Positions 16,056-24,568 of a DNA stretch of 64,000 nucleotides are shown here, one piece after another; the stretch's first letter is position 1, and every line of letters starts with the position of its first letter. Under the pieces are notes generated by a model. That model was not told where the DNA came from, ran no database searches, and was given only the letters and a program-made list of their open reading frames with translations. The stretch comes from Actinoplanes palleronii (GTDB lineage Bacteria; Actinomycetota; Actinomycetes; Mycobacteriales; Micromonosporaceae), in contig NZ_BOMS01000122.1 in assembly GCF_016862315.1 (NCBI RefSeq), forward strand, positions 36,222 to 100,221, in the 5' to 3' direction. A program made the position numbers and the translations under genes.

Positions 16056-16104
16056 CCTGACGCCGATCGGCCGGCCTGAAAGCGATCAGCTGACCTGATG
16101 GCGA

Positions 16105-16980
16105 TCAGCCGATGAACGGTGGAACCGCGATCTCCCCCGCCGCCACCGGAAAGACGTGCCCGGCCACCGTCGCACCGGTCGCCACGCCCCCGGCCGCGCT
16201 CACCGTGCAGCTCAACAGCGACGGCCGCTTCATCTCCAGGCCCTGATGCACCCGGTACGACGACACCCCGTCCCCCGGCAGCCACCCCGCACCGACCAGC
16301 CACACCCCGAGCCCGAGCGCCGCCGATCCGGTGGCCGGGTCCTCCCACACCGCGTCACCGGGTACGAACACCCGCGCGTGCGCCTCCCCGCTCTCCCACG
16401 AGAACACGGTCAGCCCGGTCACCCCGAGCCGGGCCGCGGCCGGCACGTCCAAGTGGACCCCGGCCAGCGCGGATCGTCGTACCGGAAGAAACGTCCAGTC
16501 CAGCCCGCAGCCCGCCTCGCGCGGAACAGCGGACGGTGACCCGGCGAACGCCGAGGCCGGCAGGCCGGCGATCTCCAGCAGGCCGGCCGGGTCGATCGGG
16601 TCGCCGAGCCGGGGAGCGGCGCCGGTGAGCGTGGCCGCGCCCGCGGCGGTCACGTCGAGCGGCAGCAGCCCCGCGCCGCACTCCTGCACCACCCGTCCGG
16701 GTGCGAACCGGCCCTGCCGCATCAGCGTCACCGCGGTGCCGACGCTGGGATGGCCGGCGAACGGCAGCTCGGCCGAGGCCGTGAAGATCCGGATCCGGTA
16801 CGTCGCGCCGGGCTCGGTCGGTGGCAGCACGAACGTGGTCTCGGCCAGGTTGAACTCCCGGGCCAGCGTCTGCATCTGATCGGTGGCCAGATGCTCGGCT
16901 CCGAACACCACCGCGAGCGGATTGCCGGCGAACGGCCGATCCGTGAACACGTCGACGATCTCGTAGGCCACGGTGGACAT
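16105..16980 (-). CDS. PhzF-family isomerase/epimerase
   Basis: A 291-aa PhzF/DapF-fold protein. It starts YEIVDVFTDRPFAGNPLAVV and has FNLAETTFVLPP with the likely catalytic Glu, the central FTASAELPFAGHPSVGTAVTL, and DAVWEDPATGSAALGLGVWL in the second lobe. PhzF itself isomerises dihydro-3-hydroxyanthranilate in phenazine synthesis; no other phenazine gene is present, so this is one of the many PhzF-like enzymes of unknown substrate. Appears leaderless with a TAGGGT -10 box and shares a 27-bp promoter region with the divergent MgtE_N gene. Confidence 0.88.
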   Translation of the reverse strand: MSTVAYEIVDVFTDRPFAGNPLAVVFGAEHLATDQMQTLAREFNLAETTFVLPPTEPGATYRIRIFTASAELPFAGHPSVGTAVTLMRQGRFAPGRVVQECGAGLLPLDVTAAGAATLTGAAPRLGDPIDPAGLLEIAGLPASAFAGSPSAVPREAGCGLDWTFLPVRRSALAGVHLDVPAAARLGVTGLTVFSWESGEAHARVFVPGDAVWEDPATGSAALGLGVWLVGAGWLPGDGVSSYRVHQGLEMKRPSLLSCTVSAAGGVATGATVAGHVFPVAAGEIAVPPFIG

Positions 16981-17001
16981 GTCCGGACCCTAACCTAATC
17001 T
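16974..17001. promoter_or_regulatory. Overlapping divergent leaderless promoters
   Basis: Plus strand: TGGACA (16974-16979), 16-bp spacer, TAATCT (16996-17001), then 6 nt to GTG 17008. Minus strand: TAGGGT (complement of 16987-16992), then 6 nt to the ATG at 16980. Both genes would have little or no 5' leader. Confidence 0.5.
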
Positions 17002-17007
17002 GGGGCT

Positions 17008-18291
17008 GTGACCATGGGGACGAGGGTTTATCTGGCCCGCTTGGCCGGCCTGCCGGTGTTCGACCCCAACGGAGACCGGGTGGGGCGGGTCCGCGACGCG
17101 GTCGTCCGGCTGCGCACCACGAACCGCCCGCCGCAGATCGTCGGCCTGGTGGCGGAGATGGCGCTGCGCCGGCGCATCTTCCTGCCCGTCGGCCGGATCA
17201 CCAGCATGGATTCCGAGGCGGTCGTGCTGGCCAGCGGCGCGCTGAACCTGCGCCGCTTCGAGAAGCGGCCGAACGAGCTGCTGGCGCTGGAGGACCTGCT
17301 GGACCGCCGGGTCACCGTGGTGCCGGAGCAGGAGGGCGGCGAGGAGAACGACGCCGTCGTGGTCGACATCGGCATGGACCTGAACCGCAACACCGAGTGG
17401 ATGGTCACCCGGGTGGCGGTCCGCGCGCACACCGGCCGGCTGGCCCGGCGCGGCCACATCTACCAGGTGGAGTACAACCGGGTCCGCGGCCTGGTCGGCC
17501 CGACCGACACGCAGGGCACCTCGAACCTGATCGCGCTGCTGGAACAGATGCGCCCGGCCGACATGGCGAACGCGCTGCAGGACCTGCCGGACGCCCGCCG
17601 CAACGAGGTGGCCGCCGCGCTGGACGACCGCCGGCTCGCCGACGTGCTGGAGGAGCTGCCCGAGCACGACCAGGTGGAGATCCTGATCCAGCTGGACCGG
17701 GAGCGGGCCGCCGACGTGCTGGAACGGATGGACCCGGACGACGCGGCGGACCTGCTCGCCGAGCTGCCGAAGACCGAGCAGATCGTGCTGCTGGACCTGA
17801 TGGAGCCGGAGGAGGCCGCACCGGTACGCCAGCTGATGAGCTACCGCCCCGGCACCGCGGGCAGCGTGATGACCTCGGAGCCGGTGATCCTCACCCCGGA
17901 CGCGACGGTCGCCGAGGCGCTGGCCCGGATCCGTGAGCCGGAGCTGTCCCCGGTGGTGGCCGCGCAGGTGTTCGTGGCCCGGGCGCCGAGCGACACCCCG
18001 ACCGGGAAGTACCTGGGGATGGTGCACTTCCAGCGGCTGCTCCGGGAACCGCCGTCCACCATCGTGGGCGGCCTGGTGGACAGCGGGATCGAGCCGCTGC
18101 GACCGCACCTCACCCTGCACGAGATCACCCGGCGGATGGCGACGTACGACCTGGTCGCCATGCCGGTGGTCGACGGCACGCACCGGCTGCTCGGCGCGGT
18201 CACGGTGGACGACGTGCTGGACCACTCGTTGCCGCGTGACTGGCGGGACCGGGACGCGGACGCCCACGAGGACGAGGATCTCGAGCCATGA
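17008..18291 (+). CDS. MgtE N-terminal-domain/CBS protein without a membrane channel
   Basis: A 427-aa soluble protein. Residues 1-165 contain two PRC-barrel-like segments (DPNGDRVGRVRDAVVR; GMDLNRNTEWMVTRVAV). About 170-275 is an MgtE intracellular domain (EQMRPADMANALQDLP, LDDRRLADVLEELPEHDQ, MDPDDAADLLAELP). About 285-415 is a CBS pair (VMTSEPVILTPDATVAEAL; YDLVAMPVVDGTHRLLGAVTVDDVL). The Mg2+ channel helices of true MgtE are absent. The stop overlaps the start of a DUF1003 membrane protein by 4 bp. A Mg2+ or nucleotide-sensing role is inferred. Start is GTG 17008 or ATG 17014. Confidence 0.85.
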   Translation: MTMGTRVYLARLAGLPVFDPNGDRVGRVRDAVVRLRTTNRPPQIVGLVAEMALRRRIFLPVGRITSMDSEAVVLASGALNLRRFEKRPNELLALEDLLDRRVTVVPEQEGGEENDAVVVDIGMDLNRNTEWMVTRVAVRAHTGRLARRGHIYQVEYNRVRGLVGPTDTQGTSNLIALLEQMRPADMANALQDLPDARRNEVAAALDDRRLADVLEELPEHDQVEILIQLDRERAADVLERMDPDDAADLLAELPKTEQIVLLDLMEPEEAAPVRQLMSYRPGTAGSVMTSEPVILTPDATVAEALARIREPELSPVVAAQVFVARAPSDTPTGKYLGMVHFQRLLREPPSTIVGGLVDSGIEPLRPHLTLHEITRRMATYDLVAMPVVDGTHRLLGAVTVDDVLDHSLPRDWRDRDADAHEDEDLEP

Positions 18292-18812
18292 GCGAGGCAC
18301 GGCGGGACCGTTTGGACCAGCCGCGGGAGCCGGGGCGGGTCCGGCTGCCGAAGTTCGATCCGGAGGCGTTCGGCCGGTGGTCGGAGGGCATCGCCCGGTA
18401 CATGGGCACGGCGAAGTTCATCGTCTACATGACCGTGGTGATCGGCGCCTGGTTCGCGTGGAACACGATGGCGCCGGACCGGATGCGGTTCGACCCGTAC
18501 ACGTTCACGTTCCTGACGCTGGTGCTGTCGTTGCAGGCGTCGTACGCCGCCCCGCTGATCCTGCTGGCGCAGAACCGGCAGGCCGACCGGGACCGCCTGA
18601 TCATGGAAGAGGATCGACGCCGGGCGGCGATGCAGAAGGCCGAAACGGAATACCTGGCCCGCGAGATCGCGGCGCTGCGGATCGCTCTCGGTGAGGTCAC
18701 CACCAGGGATTTCCTGCGCAACGAGCTGGTCCGGCTGGCCGATGAACTGGACGAGGCGGCGCATCGGCGGGAGAAGCGGGCGCGTATGGAGTGGGAAGAG
18801 GACCACCCCTGA
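18288..18812 (+). CDS. DUF1003 membrane protein
   Basis: A 174-aa protein with a basic N-terminus, a family-type hairpin of two helices (about 44-62, KFIVYMTVVIGAWFAWN, and 73-95, FTFLTLVLSLQASYAAPLILLAQNRQADRDR) and a charged C-terminal coiled coil (about 100-170). DUF1003 proteins have no proven function. The ATGA overlap with the upstream MgtE_N/CBS gene makes coupled synthesis and perhaps a complex likely. The following gene has its own -10 box. Confidence 0.88.
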   Translation: MSEARRDRLDQPREPGRVRLPKFDPEAFGRWSEGIARYMGTAKFIVYMTVVIGAWFAWNTMAPDRMRFDPYTFTFLTLVLSLQASYAAPLILLAQNRQADRDRLIMEEDRRRAAMQKAETEYLAREIAALRIALGEVTTRDFLRNELVRLADELDEAAHRREKRARMEWEEDHP

Positions 18813-18844
18813 CCTCGGCCCCTGCCCTCGATATCGCCTCGACG

Positions 18845-18850
18845 TAGCAT
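18845..18850 (+). promoter_or_regulatory. -10 box of a leaderless promoter for mrp
   Basis: TAGCAT ends 7 nt before the ATG at 18858, supporting that ATG rather than the one at 18849, which it overlaps. Confidence 0.45.
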
Positions 18851-18857
18851 GGGCGTC

Positions 18858-20000
18858 ATGTCCGCACCAGCCGCAACTCTCGAGGACGCGATCCAGGCTG
18901 CTCTGGCGACCGTCGACGACCCTGAGATCCGCCGCCCGATCACCGACCTCGGCATGGTCAAGGGCTTCACCGTCAGCGATGGCCTGGTCCGGGTCGATCT
19001 GCTGCTCACCGTCGCCGGCTGCCCCCTGCGGGACAAGCTGACGAACGACATCACCGCCGCGGTCACCAAGGTCCCCGGGATCACCACCGTGGAGATCGAC
19101 TTCGGGGTGATGAACGAGGAACAGCGCAAGGCGCTGCAGACCACGTTGCGCGGTGGCGGCACGGAGGAGCCGGTCATCCCGTTCGCCCAGCCCGGCTCCC
19201 GGACCAGGGTGTACGCGGTGGCCAGCGGCAAGGGCGGGGTCGGCAAGTCGAGCGTCACGGTGAACCTTGCCGCCGCGCTCGCCAAGCGGGGCCTGTCGGT
19301 CGGCGTGGTCGACGCGGACATCTACGGCCACTCGGTGCCGCGGATGCTCGGCGTGGACAGCCGGCCCACCCGGGTCGAAGACATGATCATGCCGCCGCAG
19401 GCGCACGGCGTGAAGGTGATCTCGATCGGCATGTTCACCTCCGGCAACGCCGCGGTGGTGTGGCGCGGCCCGATGCTGCACCGCGCGCTGCAGCAGTTCC
19501 TCGCCGACGTCTACTGGGGCGACCTGGACGTGCTGCTGCTCGACCTGCCGCCGGGCACCGGTGACGTCGCCATCTCGCTGGCCCAGCTGCTGCCGAACGC
19601 GGAGATCCTGGTGGTCACCACGCCGCAGATGGCGGCCGCCGAGGTGGCCGAGCGGGCCGGCGCGATCGCGCTGCAGACCCACCAGCGCCTGGTCGGCGTC
19701 GTGGAGAACATGTCCTGGCTGGAGCTGCCGGACGGTTCCCGGATGGAGGTCTTCGGCGCCGGTGGCGGCGAGACCGTCGCCGCGTCGCTGACCAAGACGG
19801 TCGGTGCGCGGGTGCCGTTGCTCGGGCAGATCCCGCTGGACACCCGGGTCCGGGAGGCCGGTGACGCCGGCACCCCGATCGTGCTGGCCGAGCCGGAGTC
19901 GCCGGCCGCGAAGGCCCTCGACGCCATCGCCGATCAGCTGGCGATCCGCCGCGAGTCCCTGGTCGGCAAGCCGCTGGGCCTGCTGGTCACCACTAAGTAA
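18858..20000 (+). CDS. mrp: Mrp/ApbC-family iron-sulfur cluster carrier ATPase
   Basis: A 380-aa protein. An N-terminal MIP18/DUF59 domain (about 5-95, DPEIRRPITDLGMVKGF, AGCPLRDKL) is joined to a ParA/MinD-type ATPase with the deviant Walker A SGKGGVGKSSVTVNLA (about 125-140), DADIYGHSVPRMLG, a Walker B-like LLLDLPPGTGD and NMSW. Mrp proteins bind and pass 4Fe-4S clusters. The usual CxxC near the C-terminus of Mrp/ApbC is not seen here, as in some actinobacterial members. Start chosen by the leaderless -10 box. Confidence 0.9.
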   Translation: MSAPAATLEDAIQAALATVDDPEIRRPITDLGMVKGFTVSDGLVRVDLLLTVAGCPLRDKLTNDITAAVTKVPGITTVEIDFGVMNEEQRKALQTTLRGGGTEEPVIPFAQPGSRTRVYAVASGKGGVGKSSVTVNLAAALAKRGLSVGVVDADIYGHSVPRMLGVDSRPTRVEDMIMPPQAHGVKVISIGMFTSGNAAVVWRGPMLHRALQQFLADVYWGDLDVLLLDLPPGTGDVAISLAQLLPNAEILVVTTPQMAAAEVAERAGAIALQTHQRLVGVVENMSWLELPDGSRMEVFGAGGGETVAASLTKTVGARVPLLGQIPLDTRVREAGDAGTPIVLAEPESPAAKALDAIADQLAIRRESLVGKPLGLLVTTK

Positions 20001-20002
20001 CC

Positions 20003-20056
20003 GGCTCCGCTTCGCTCCGCAGCAATTCGCCTTTAAGCCGGTGTGATGGCAGGCGG
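20003..20056. repeat. Intergenic repeat family 2, partial copy
   Basis: GGCTCCGCTTCGCTCCGC followed by GCAA..CGCC.TTTAAGCCG.TG.GATGGCAG matches 39073-39124 almost base for base. It starts 2 nt after the mrp stop and lies between convergent mrp and tatB. The second arm of the hairpin seen at 39160 is missing here. Confidence 0.8.
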
Positions 20057-20063
20057 ATAGTTC

Positions 20064-20498
20064 TTACGTAGCATCCAGGTCGAAGCGCTGCGCCGGTCGG
20101 GGAGTCTCGACCGGCGCGGTGTTTTGCACCGCCGGGGTGCCGGCGCCCTTGAGACCCGAGGCCCTGATGCCGGCGGCGGTCTCGTTCAGCTCGCTCTTGA
20201 CCCCGTTCAGGTCCTGCTTCACGTCGTCGAACAGGCTCTGCAGCGGCTTGCGGATCGCCTGCTCGTCATCCTCGCTGAGCAGGTGCTTGCGGATGAACGC
20301 CTTCGGGTGCAGGTCCTCGAGCTGGATGTCGGTGCCCAGCTCCTTGCTCAGGTCGGTGGTCGCGTTCTGCGCCATCGCCCGCAGGCCGCGCAGCATCCGG
20401 AGCCCATCCCCGATGACCTTGGGCAGGCGTTCCCCGAAGATCAGCAGCGCGAGCAGGAGCAGCGCGCCGATCTCCCACCAGTTCAGATTCTCGAACAC
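20064..20498 (-). CDS. tatB: Sec-independent protein translocase subunit TatB
   Basis: A 144-aa protein with one N-terminal membrane helix (FENLNWWEIGALLLLALLIFGERLP), the conserved hinge FGERLPKVIGDGLRMLRGLR and a long amphipathic, charged C-terminal region. TatB receives twin-arginine signal peptides together with TatC. The GTG start has GGAGG nearby. No tatC is in the window. It is downstream of htrA on the same strand (72-bp gap), a common actinobacterial order. Confidence 0.88.
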   Translation of the reverse strand: MFENLNWWEIGALLLLALLIFGERLPKVIGDGLRMLRGLRAMAQNATTDLSKELGTDIQLEDLHPKAFIRKHLLSEDDEQAIRKPLQSLFDDVKQDLNGVKSELNETAAGIRASGLKGAGTPAVQNTAPVETPRPAQRFDLDAT

Positions 20499-20570
20499 GA
20501 GTGGCCCTCCTGAAGCGTCCGGGAGCCAGCGTACGCACGGAGTCTGTGCCCGGACACCCCACCCGGTTCG

Positions 20571-21839
20571 TTAGTTCGTCACCGCGGCCAGCGTCACCGA
20601 GGCGGACTGGGTCTTGGTGCCCCGGCGGTACTCCACCGCGACCACCGCGCCGGGGGCGTGCTTGCGGACCAGAGCGATCAGATCGGTGCCGTCCTGGAGC
20701 GGGTGCCCGTCCAGCTTGATGAGCACGTCACCGGCCTTCAGACCGGCCGCGGCGGCCGGGCCGGCCGGTTCCACCGAGCGCAGCTTCGCGCCGCCGGTGC
20801 CGGTGCCGCCGCCACTGACCTCGGCGCCGATCACGGTCCGGCGGGCCTTGCCGGTGTCGATGATGTCCTGGGCGATCCGCTTGGCCTGGTTGACCGGGAT
20901 GGCGAAGGCGAGACCGATGTTGCCGGCCTCGGTCTCGGTGCCGCCCACCGAACGGATCACCGAGTTCACCCCGATCACCTGACCGGCCGCGTTCACCAGC
21001 GGGCCACCGGAGTTGCCCTGGTTGACCGCGGCGTCGGTCTGGATGGCCGCGTAGTAGCGGGTGGTACCGCCGGACTCGCCGGCCTCGATGGTGCGGTCCA
21101 GGGCGCTGACGATCCCGTACGTCACGGTGTTCTCCAGCGCGAGCGGTGAACCGAACGCGAGCACCGAGTCACCGACCGCGATGGCGTCCGAGTCGCCGAG
21201 CTCCACCGGGGGCAGCCCGGACTTTGCGACTTTGATCACGGCGATGTCCGATTCCGGCGCCCGCCCGACCAGCTTCGCCGACGCGGTGGAGCCGTCGCTG
21301 AAGGAGACCGACATGGTCTCGCCGGCGCCGTCCACGACGTGATCGTTGGTGATCACGTAGCCGTCCGCGGAGACCACGAAACCGGAACCGATCGCGCCGG
21401 TCACGTGCACCGTGACGACGCTGGGCTGGACCCGCTCGGCCACGCCGGCCAGCGAATCCGGTGCCCGGTTGACCGACTGCGGCGCCTCCTGGCCGGACGC
21501 GCCGAGGGTGGTGCCACCACCGGTGACATACCCCCCGCGGACCGCGAAGACAAACCCGAGGGTGCCACCGATACCGCCGGCCAGCAGGGCGGTGACCAGG
21601 CAGATCAAAAGAATCGGAGTGTACGACCGGCGCGGCGCGTCCGGGTCCGGGATCGGGTCCAGGGCCGGCCCGCCGGTGGGCGCGGGTGGAGGCAGCACGA
21701 CCGCGGACGGAGCCTGCGGGTCACGCCAGGGGTCGTTCAACGCGTCGGTCCACCAGGGCGACCCGTACGGCGGCTGCTGCTGCCCGCCGGGCACAGAAGA
21801 CGCCATGGGTGGCCGGCGCCAGTTCCCGCCGTCGGTCAC
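20571..21839 (-). CDS. HtrA/DegP-type trypsin-like serine protease with PDZ domain
   Basis: A 422-aa envelope protease. A Pro-rich cytoplasmic N-terminus leads to one membrane helix (LLICLVTALLAGGIGGTLGFVF), a linker, the S1C protease domain with His (ITNDHVVDG), Asp (ESDIAVIKV) and Ser (NQGNSGGPLV) of the triad, and a C-terminal PDZ domain (PAGPAAAAGLKAGDVLIKLDGHPL). It faces outside the cytoplasmic membrane and probably handles misfolded proteins. Start GTG 21839 was chosen because GGAGG is 6 nt upstream; an ATG at 21887 is in frame. The sigE/rseA genes that often precede it are not found here. Confidence 0.92.
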   Translation of the reverse strand: MTDGGNWRRPPMASSVPGGQQQPPYGSPWWTDALNDPWRDPQAPSAVVLPPPAPTGGPALDPIPDPDAPRRSYTPILLICLVTALLAGGIGGTLGFVFAVRGGYVTGGGTTLGASGQEAPQSVNRAPDSLAGVAERVQPSVVTVHVTGAIGSGFVVSADGYVITNDHVVDGAGETMSVSFSDGSTASAKLVGRAPESDIAVIKVAKSGLPPVELGDSDAIAVGDSVLAFGSPLALENTVTYGIVSALDRTIEAGESGGTTRYYAAIQTDAAVNQGNSGGPLVNAAGQVIGVNSVIRSVGGTETEAGNIGLAFAIPVNQAKRIAQDIIDTGKARRTVIGAEVSGGGTGTGGAKLRSVEPAGPAAAAGLKAGDVLIKLDGHPLQDGTDLIALVRKHAPGAVVAVEYRRGTKTQSASVTLAAVTN

Positions 21840-21999
21840 GTGGGGCCTCCAGTCATCGTTCGCCCGGCTCCGTGTCCAGGATGACACGGATCCGTGGCGC
21901 CGTGCCGTCCAGCCGTGACCCGGGAGTCCCTACTGGGCTGTTTATCCATCGACAGCACCGTGCATCACGGGTAGTCATCGCTCTACTCTCTTATCCGAT

Positions 22000-22701
22000 G
22001 TGCGTGGTTGTACCGCGACATCGCCCCTTGCCGCACGGAGGTTTGTCATCATCGGTCCCGCCCGCTCCTTCGGTCAGACCCCGGGCCACTCCATGCCGTT
22101 CGCCGAGACCTACGCGGCCGAGGACCCGATCCTGCAGACCGCCCGTTCGCTCGCGCACGAGCTCGGCCTGCCCTGCATCTCGCCCGGCGCCGGCTCGGTG
22201 CTGTGCCTGCTGGCCGCCGCGGGCAACGCCAAGGCGGTGGTCGAGATCGGCACCGGCACCGGGGTGAGCGGCATCTGGCTGCTCCGCGGCATGCGCCCGG
22301 ACGGGGTGCTCACCACCATCGACGTCGAGCACGAGCATCAGCGGATCGCCCGCCGGGTGTTCGTCGAGGCCGGTTTCGCGCCGGGCCGGACCCGGATCAT
22401 CAGCGGCCGCTCCCTGGACGTGCTGCCCCGGCTGGCCGACGGCGCGTACGACCTGATCTTCGTGGACGCGGACACCACCGAGTTCGCCGCGTGCACCGAG
22501 GCGGCGCTGCGGCTGCTGCGCCCGGGCGGCGTGCTGATCGTGAACGGGGTGCACGCCGGCGGCCGGATCAACGACCCGGCCGCCCGTGACGTGGACACCC
22601 TGACGATCCGCGAGACGGTGAAGGCGATCCGCGAGTCCGAGGACTGGACTCCCGCCGTCATCTCCTCGGGCGCCGGGTTACTGGCCGCCGTCAAGCGCTG
22701 A
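22000..22701 (+). CDS. SAM-dependent O-methyltransferase (family 3 type), start uncertain
   Basis: A protein of about 200-233 aa with the SAM site VVEIGTGTGVSGIWLLRGM, then DVEHEHQRIARRVF, DLIFVDADTTEF and LRLLRPGGVLIVNGVHAGGR, as in catechol-type/family 3 O-methyltransferases. The substrate is unknown. A good GGAGG at 22037-22041 has no ATG/GTG/TTG in frame at normal distance, only ATC codons (22048, 22051). In-frame starts are GTG 22000 and ATG 22093. Its 3' end overlaps the convergent pepA gene by 24 bp. Confidence 0.8.
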   Translation: MRGCTATSPLAARRFVIIGPARSFGQTPGHSMPFAETYAAEDPILQTARSLAHELGLPCISPGAGSVLCLLAAAGNAKAVVEIGTGTGVSGIWLLRGMRPDGVLTTIDVEHEHQRIARRVFVEAGFAPGRTRIISGRSLDVLPRLADGAYDLIFVDADTTEFAACTEAALRLLRPGGVLIVNGVHAGGRINDPAARDVDTLTIRETVKAIRESEDWTPAVISSGAGLLAAVKR

Positions 22702-24099
22702 GAGATAGCGGATCAGGGTGCGGGCGCCCCAGCCGGTGGCGCCCTTGGTCAGCTCGAGGTCGTGGTCGGCGGCCCAGGCCGGCGCGGACATGTCCAGATG
22801 CGCCCAGGACGCCACGTCGCCCATGAAGTCGCGCAGGTAGAGCGCGGCGACCAGGGAGTGCACCTGGGTCGGTGAGCTGTGCCGGTCGGCGATGTCGCTG
22901 CGCAGGTACTCGACGTAGTCGCCGGGCAGCGGGAGCCGCCACATCCCCTCGCCGGCCGCCTTGCCCGCGGTCTCCAGCCGGCCGGCCAGCGCGTCGTCCG
23001 GGCTGTACAGCGCGGCGGTGCGCTTGCCCAGCGCGACGGCGTTCGCACCGGTCAGGGTGGCCAGCACGATCATCGTGTCGGGCGCCAGCCGGTCGGTGGC
23101 GTAGTTGAGCGCGTCGGCGAGCACCAGCCGGCCCTCGGCGTCCGAGTTGGTGGTCTCGCTGGTGGTGCCGTCGTAGTGCCGGATCAGGTCGCCGGGCCGG
23201 AACGCCGCCGCGCCGATCGCGTTCTCGGCGAGCGGCAGCAGCGCGGTCACCCGGACCGGCAGCTCCAGTTCGGCGGCGGCGAGCGTGGCGGCGAGCACCG
23301 CGGCCGCACCGCCCATGTCCTTCTTCATCAGCCACATCGACTCGCGCGGCTTGATCGAGATGCCGCCGGTGTCGAAGGTGATGCCCTTGCCGACCAGCAC
23401 CACGTGCCGCGGGGAGGCCACCGACGGCGGCGTCCAGGACAGCTCGACGAAGCGGGGCGGGGTCACCGAGGCGCCACCGACCGCCCGCAGGCCGCCGAAC
23501 CGGGCCAGCTCGTCACCGGCCAGCACGGTCACCGACAGGCCGGCGATCCCGTCCGCGGCGGCGACGACCTGGTCGGCGAACCACTCCGGGTTCTTCGTCG
23601 AGGGCGGCGTGTTGGTCAGGTCGCGGGCCAGCCAGGTGGCGGTCGCGGTGGCGCGGGCCAGGGCCAGGCTCCGGTCGTACCGGAAAGGGGTGGCAGTGAC
23701 CAGCTCCACCTGCCCGGACCGGGGGGCGAGCGGCGCGTCGCGATAGCGATAGCCGCCCAGCCAGAGGCCTTCGGCGAGGCCGCGCAGCGCGGCCTCGGAC
23801 AGATCGGACGGCAGCCGGACCTGAGCCGTCTCGTCGTCGGTGAGCGACCGGACGATCGCGGCGCCGGCGGCACGCCAGCCGGCCTCGTCGCGGTCCCCGG
23901 CGCCGGCCAGCAGAACGCGGCCCGGACGGCGCAACGGGCGGGGCAGGACGGTGATCTCACCGGCCTTCTCGGCGCCGGGCGTGACCGCCGTCAGCGCGGC
24001 CGCCTCGGCGCCCACATCGCCTGGTGGCAGGTCGTCGCCGACCGGTATCACCCAGGTGCGGGAGTCGTCGAGCTCGGCAGTCAACCGGATAGCAAACAC
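22678..24099 (-). CDS. pepA: Leucyl aminopeptidase (M17)
   Basis: A 473-aa cytosolic peptidase. The N-terminal regulatory domain is followed by the catalytic domain (from about 170) with VLVGKGITFDTGGISIKP (metal-binding Lys and Asp), MKKDMGGAAAVL, and the family signature NSDAEGRLVLADAL with Asp and Glu ligands to two metal ions. It removes N-terminal residues, especially Leu, in peptide turnover. Next upstream on the same strand is the DUF3117 gene, separated by a terminator. Confidence 0.93.
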   Translation of the reverse strand: MFAIRLTAELDDSRTWVIPVGDDLPPGDVGAEAAALTAVTPGAEKAGEITVLPRPLRRPGRVLLAGAGDRDEAGWRAAGAAIVRSLTDDETAQVRLPSDLSEAALRGLAEGLWLGGYRYRDAPLAPRSGQVELVTATPFRYDRSLALARATATATWLARDLTNTPPSTKNPEWFADQVVAAADGIAGLSVTVLAGDELARFGGLRAVGGASVTPPRFVELSWTPPSVASPRHVVLVGKGITFDTGGISIKPRESMWLMKKDMGGAAAVLAATLAAAELELPVRVTALLPLAENAIGAAAFRPGDLIRHYDGTTSETTNSDAEGRLVLADALNYATDRLAPDTMIVLATLTGANAVALGKRTAALYSPDDALAGRLETAGKAAGEGMWRLPLPGDYVEYLRSDIADRHSSPTQVHSLVAALYLRDFMGDVASWAHLDMSAPAWAADHDLELTKGATGWGARTLIRYLSALDGGQ

Positions 24100-24130
24100 G
24101 GGAGGATGACCTTTCCGTAAGACGTGGAAA

Positions 24131-24164
24131 GCCCGCCGGTACGGGCGGTACCGTACCGGCGGGC
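24131..24164 (-). terminator. Terminator after the DUF3117 gene
   Basis: A perfect 14-bp stem (GCCCGCCGGTACGG/complement) with a 6-nt loop, followed on the minus strand by TTTCC. Confidence 0.85.
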
Positions 24165-24176
24165 TCGCGTGAAACG

Positions 24177-24344
24177 TCAGCCGGCGATCGACTTCAACGC
24201 GTCACCCAGCGCGCTGGCCTCGTCCGGGGTCATCTCCACGACGAGACGGCCACCACCCTCCAGCGGGACGCGCATGACGATGCCACGCCCCTCCTTGGTG
24301 ACCTCCAGCGGACCATCGCCCGTCCGCGGCTTCATCGCCGCCAT
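24177..24344 (-). CDS. DUF3117 small protein
   Basis: A 55-aa protein (MAAMKPRTGDGPLEVTKEGR at the start, then GIVMRVPLEGGGRLVVEMTPDEA and ALGDALKSIAG), an almost invariant actinobacterial DUF3117 protein. The ATG has GAGGGGAG 6 nt upstream. It is soluble, with a beta-rich core inferred. Function unknown. A strong terminator follows, so it is probably transcribed alone. Confidence 0.9.
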   Translation of the reverse strand: MAAMKPRTGDGPLEVTKEGRGIVMRVPLEGGGRLVVEMTPDEASALGDALKSIAG

Positions 24345-24568
24345 CTTGTCTCCCCTCAGACCTACGTCAGGGTCGGTGGGTTACCCCACAGCCACTTGCT
24401 CCTGGAATGCCAGCAGCCTCGTCACGTGCTCAGCCCCACATGACGCGGTGCTCGTTTCCGACCGGCGGCCGTACAGGCCGTTTCACGTCCTCACGCAATG
24501 CGGCCCACCGTGCCGATCAAACATTTTCCCTGATGAACACCGGCGAACCCAAACCCAGCCCGGGCGGA

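Noticed and set aside
17841..19682. 613-codon frame antisense to the MgtE_N, DUF1003 and mrp genes
   Set aside because: It crosses several real genes and shows no family features.
22000..24099. Frameshift or assembly error at the 24-bp overlap of the methyltransferase and pepA
   Set aside because: Both proteins end at normal family lengths, so a simple tail-to-tail overlap is enough.
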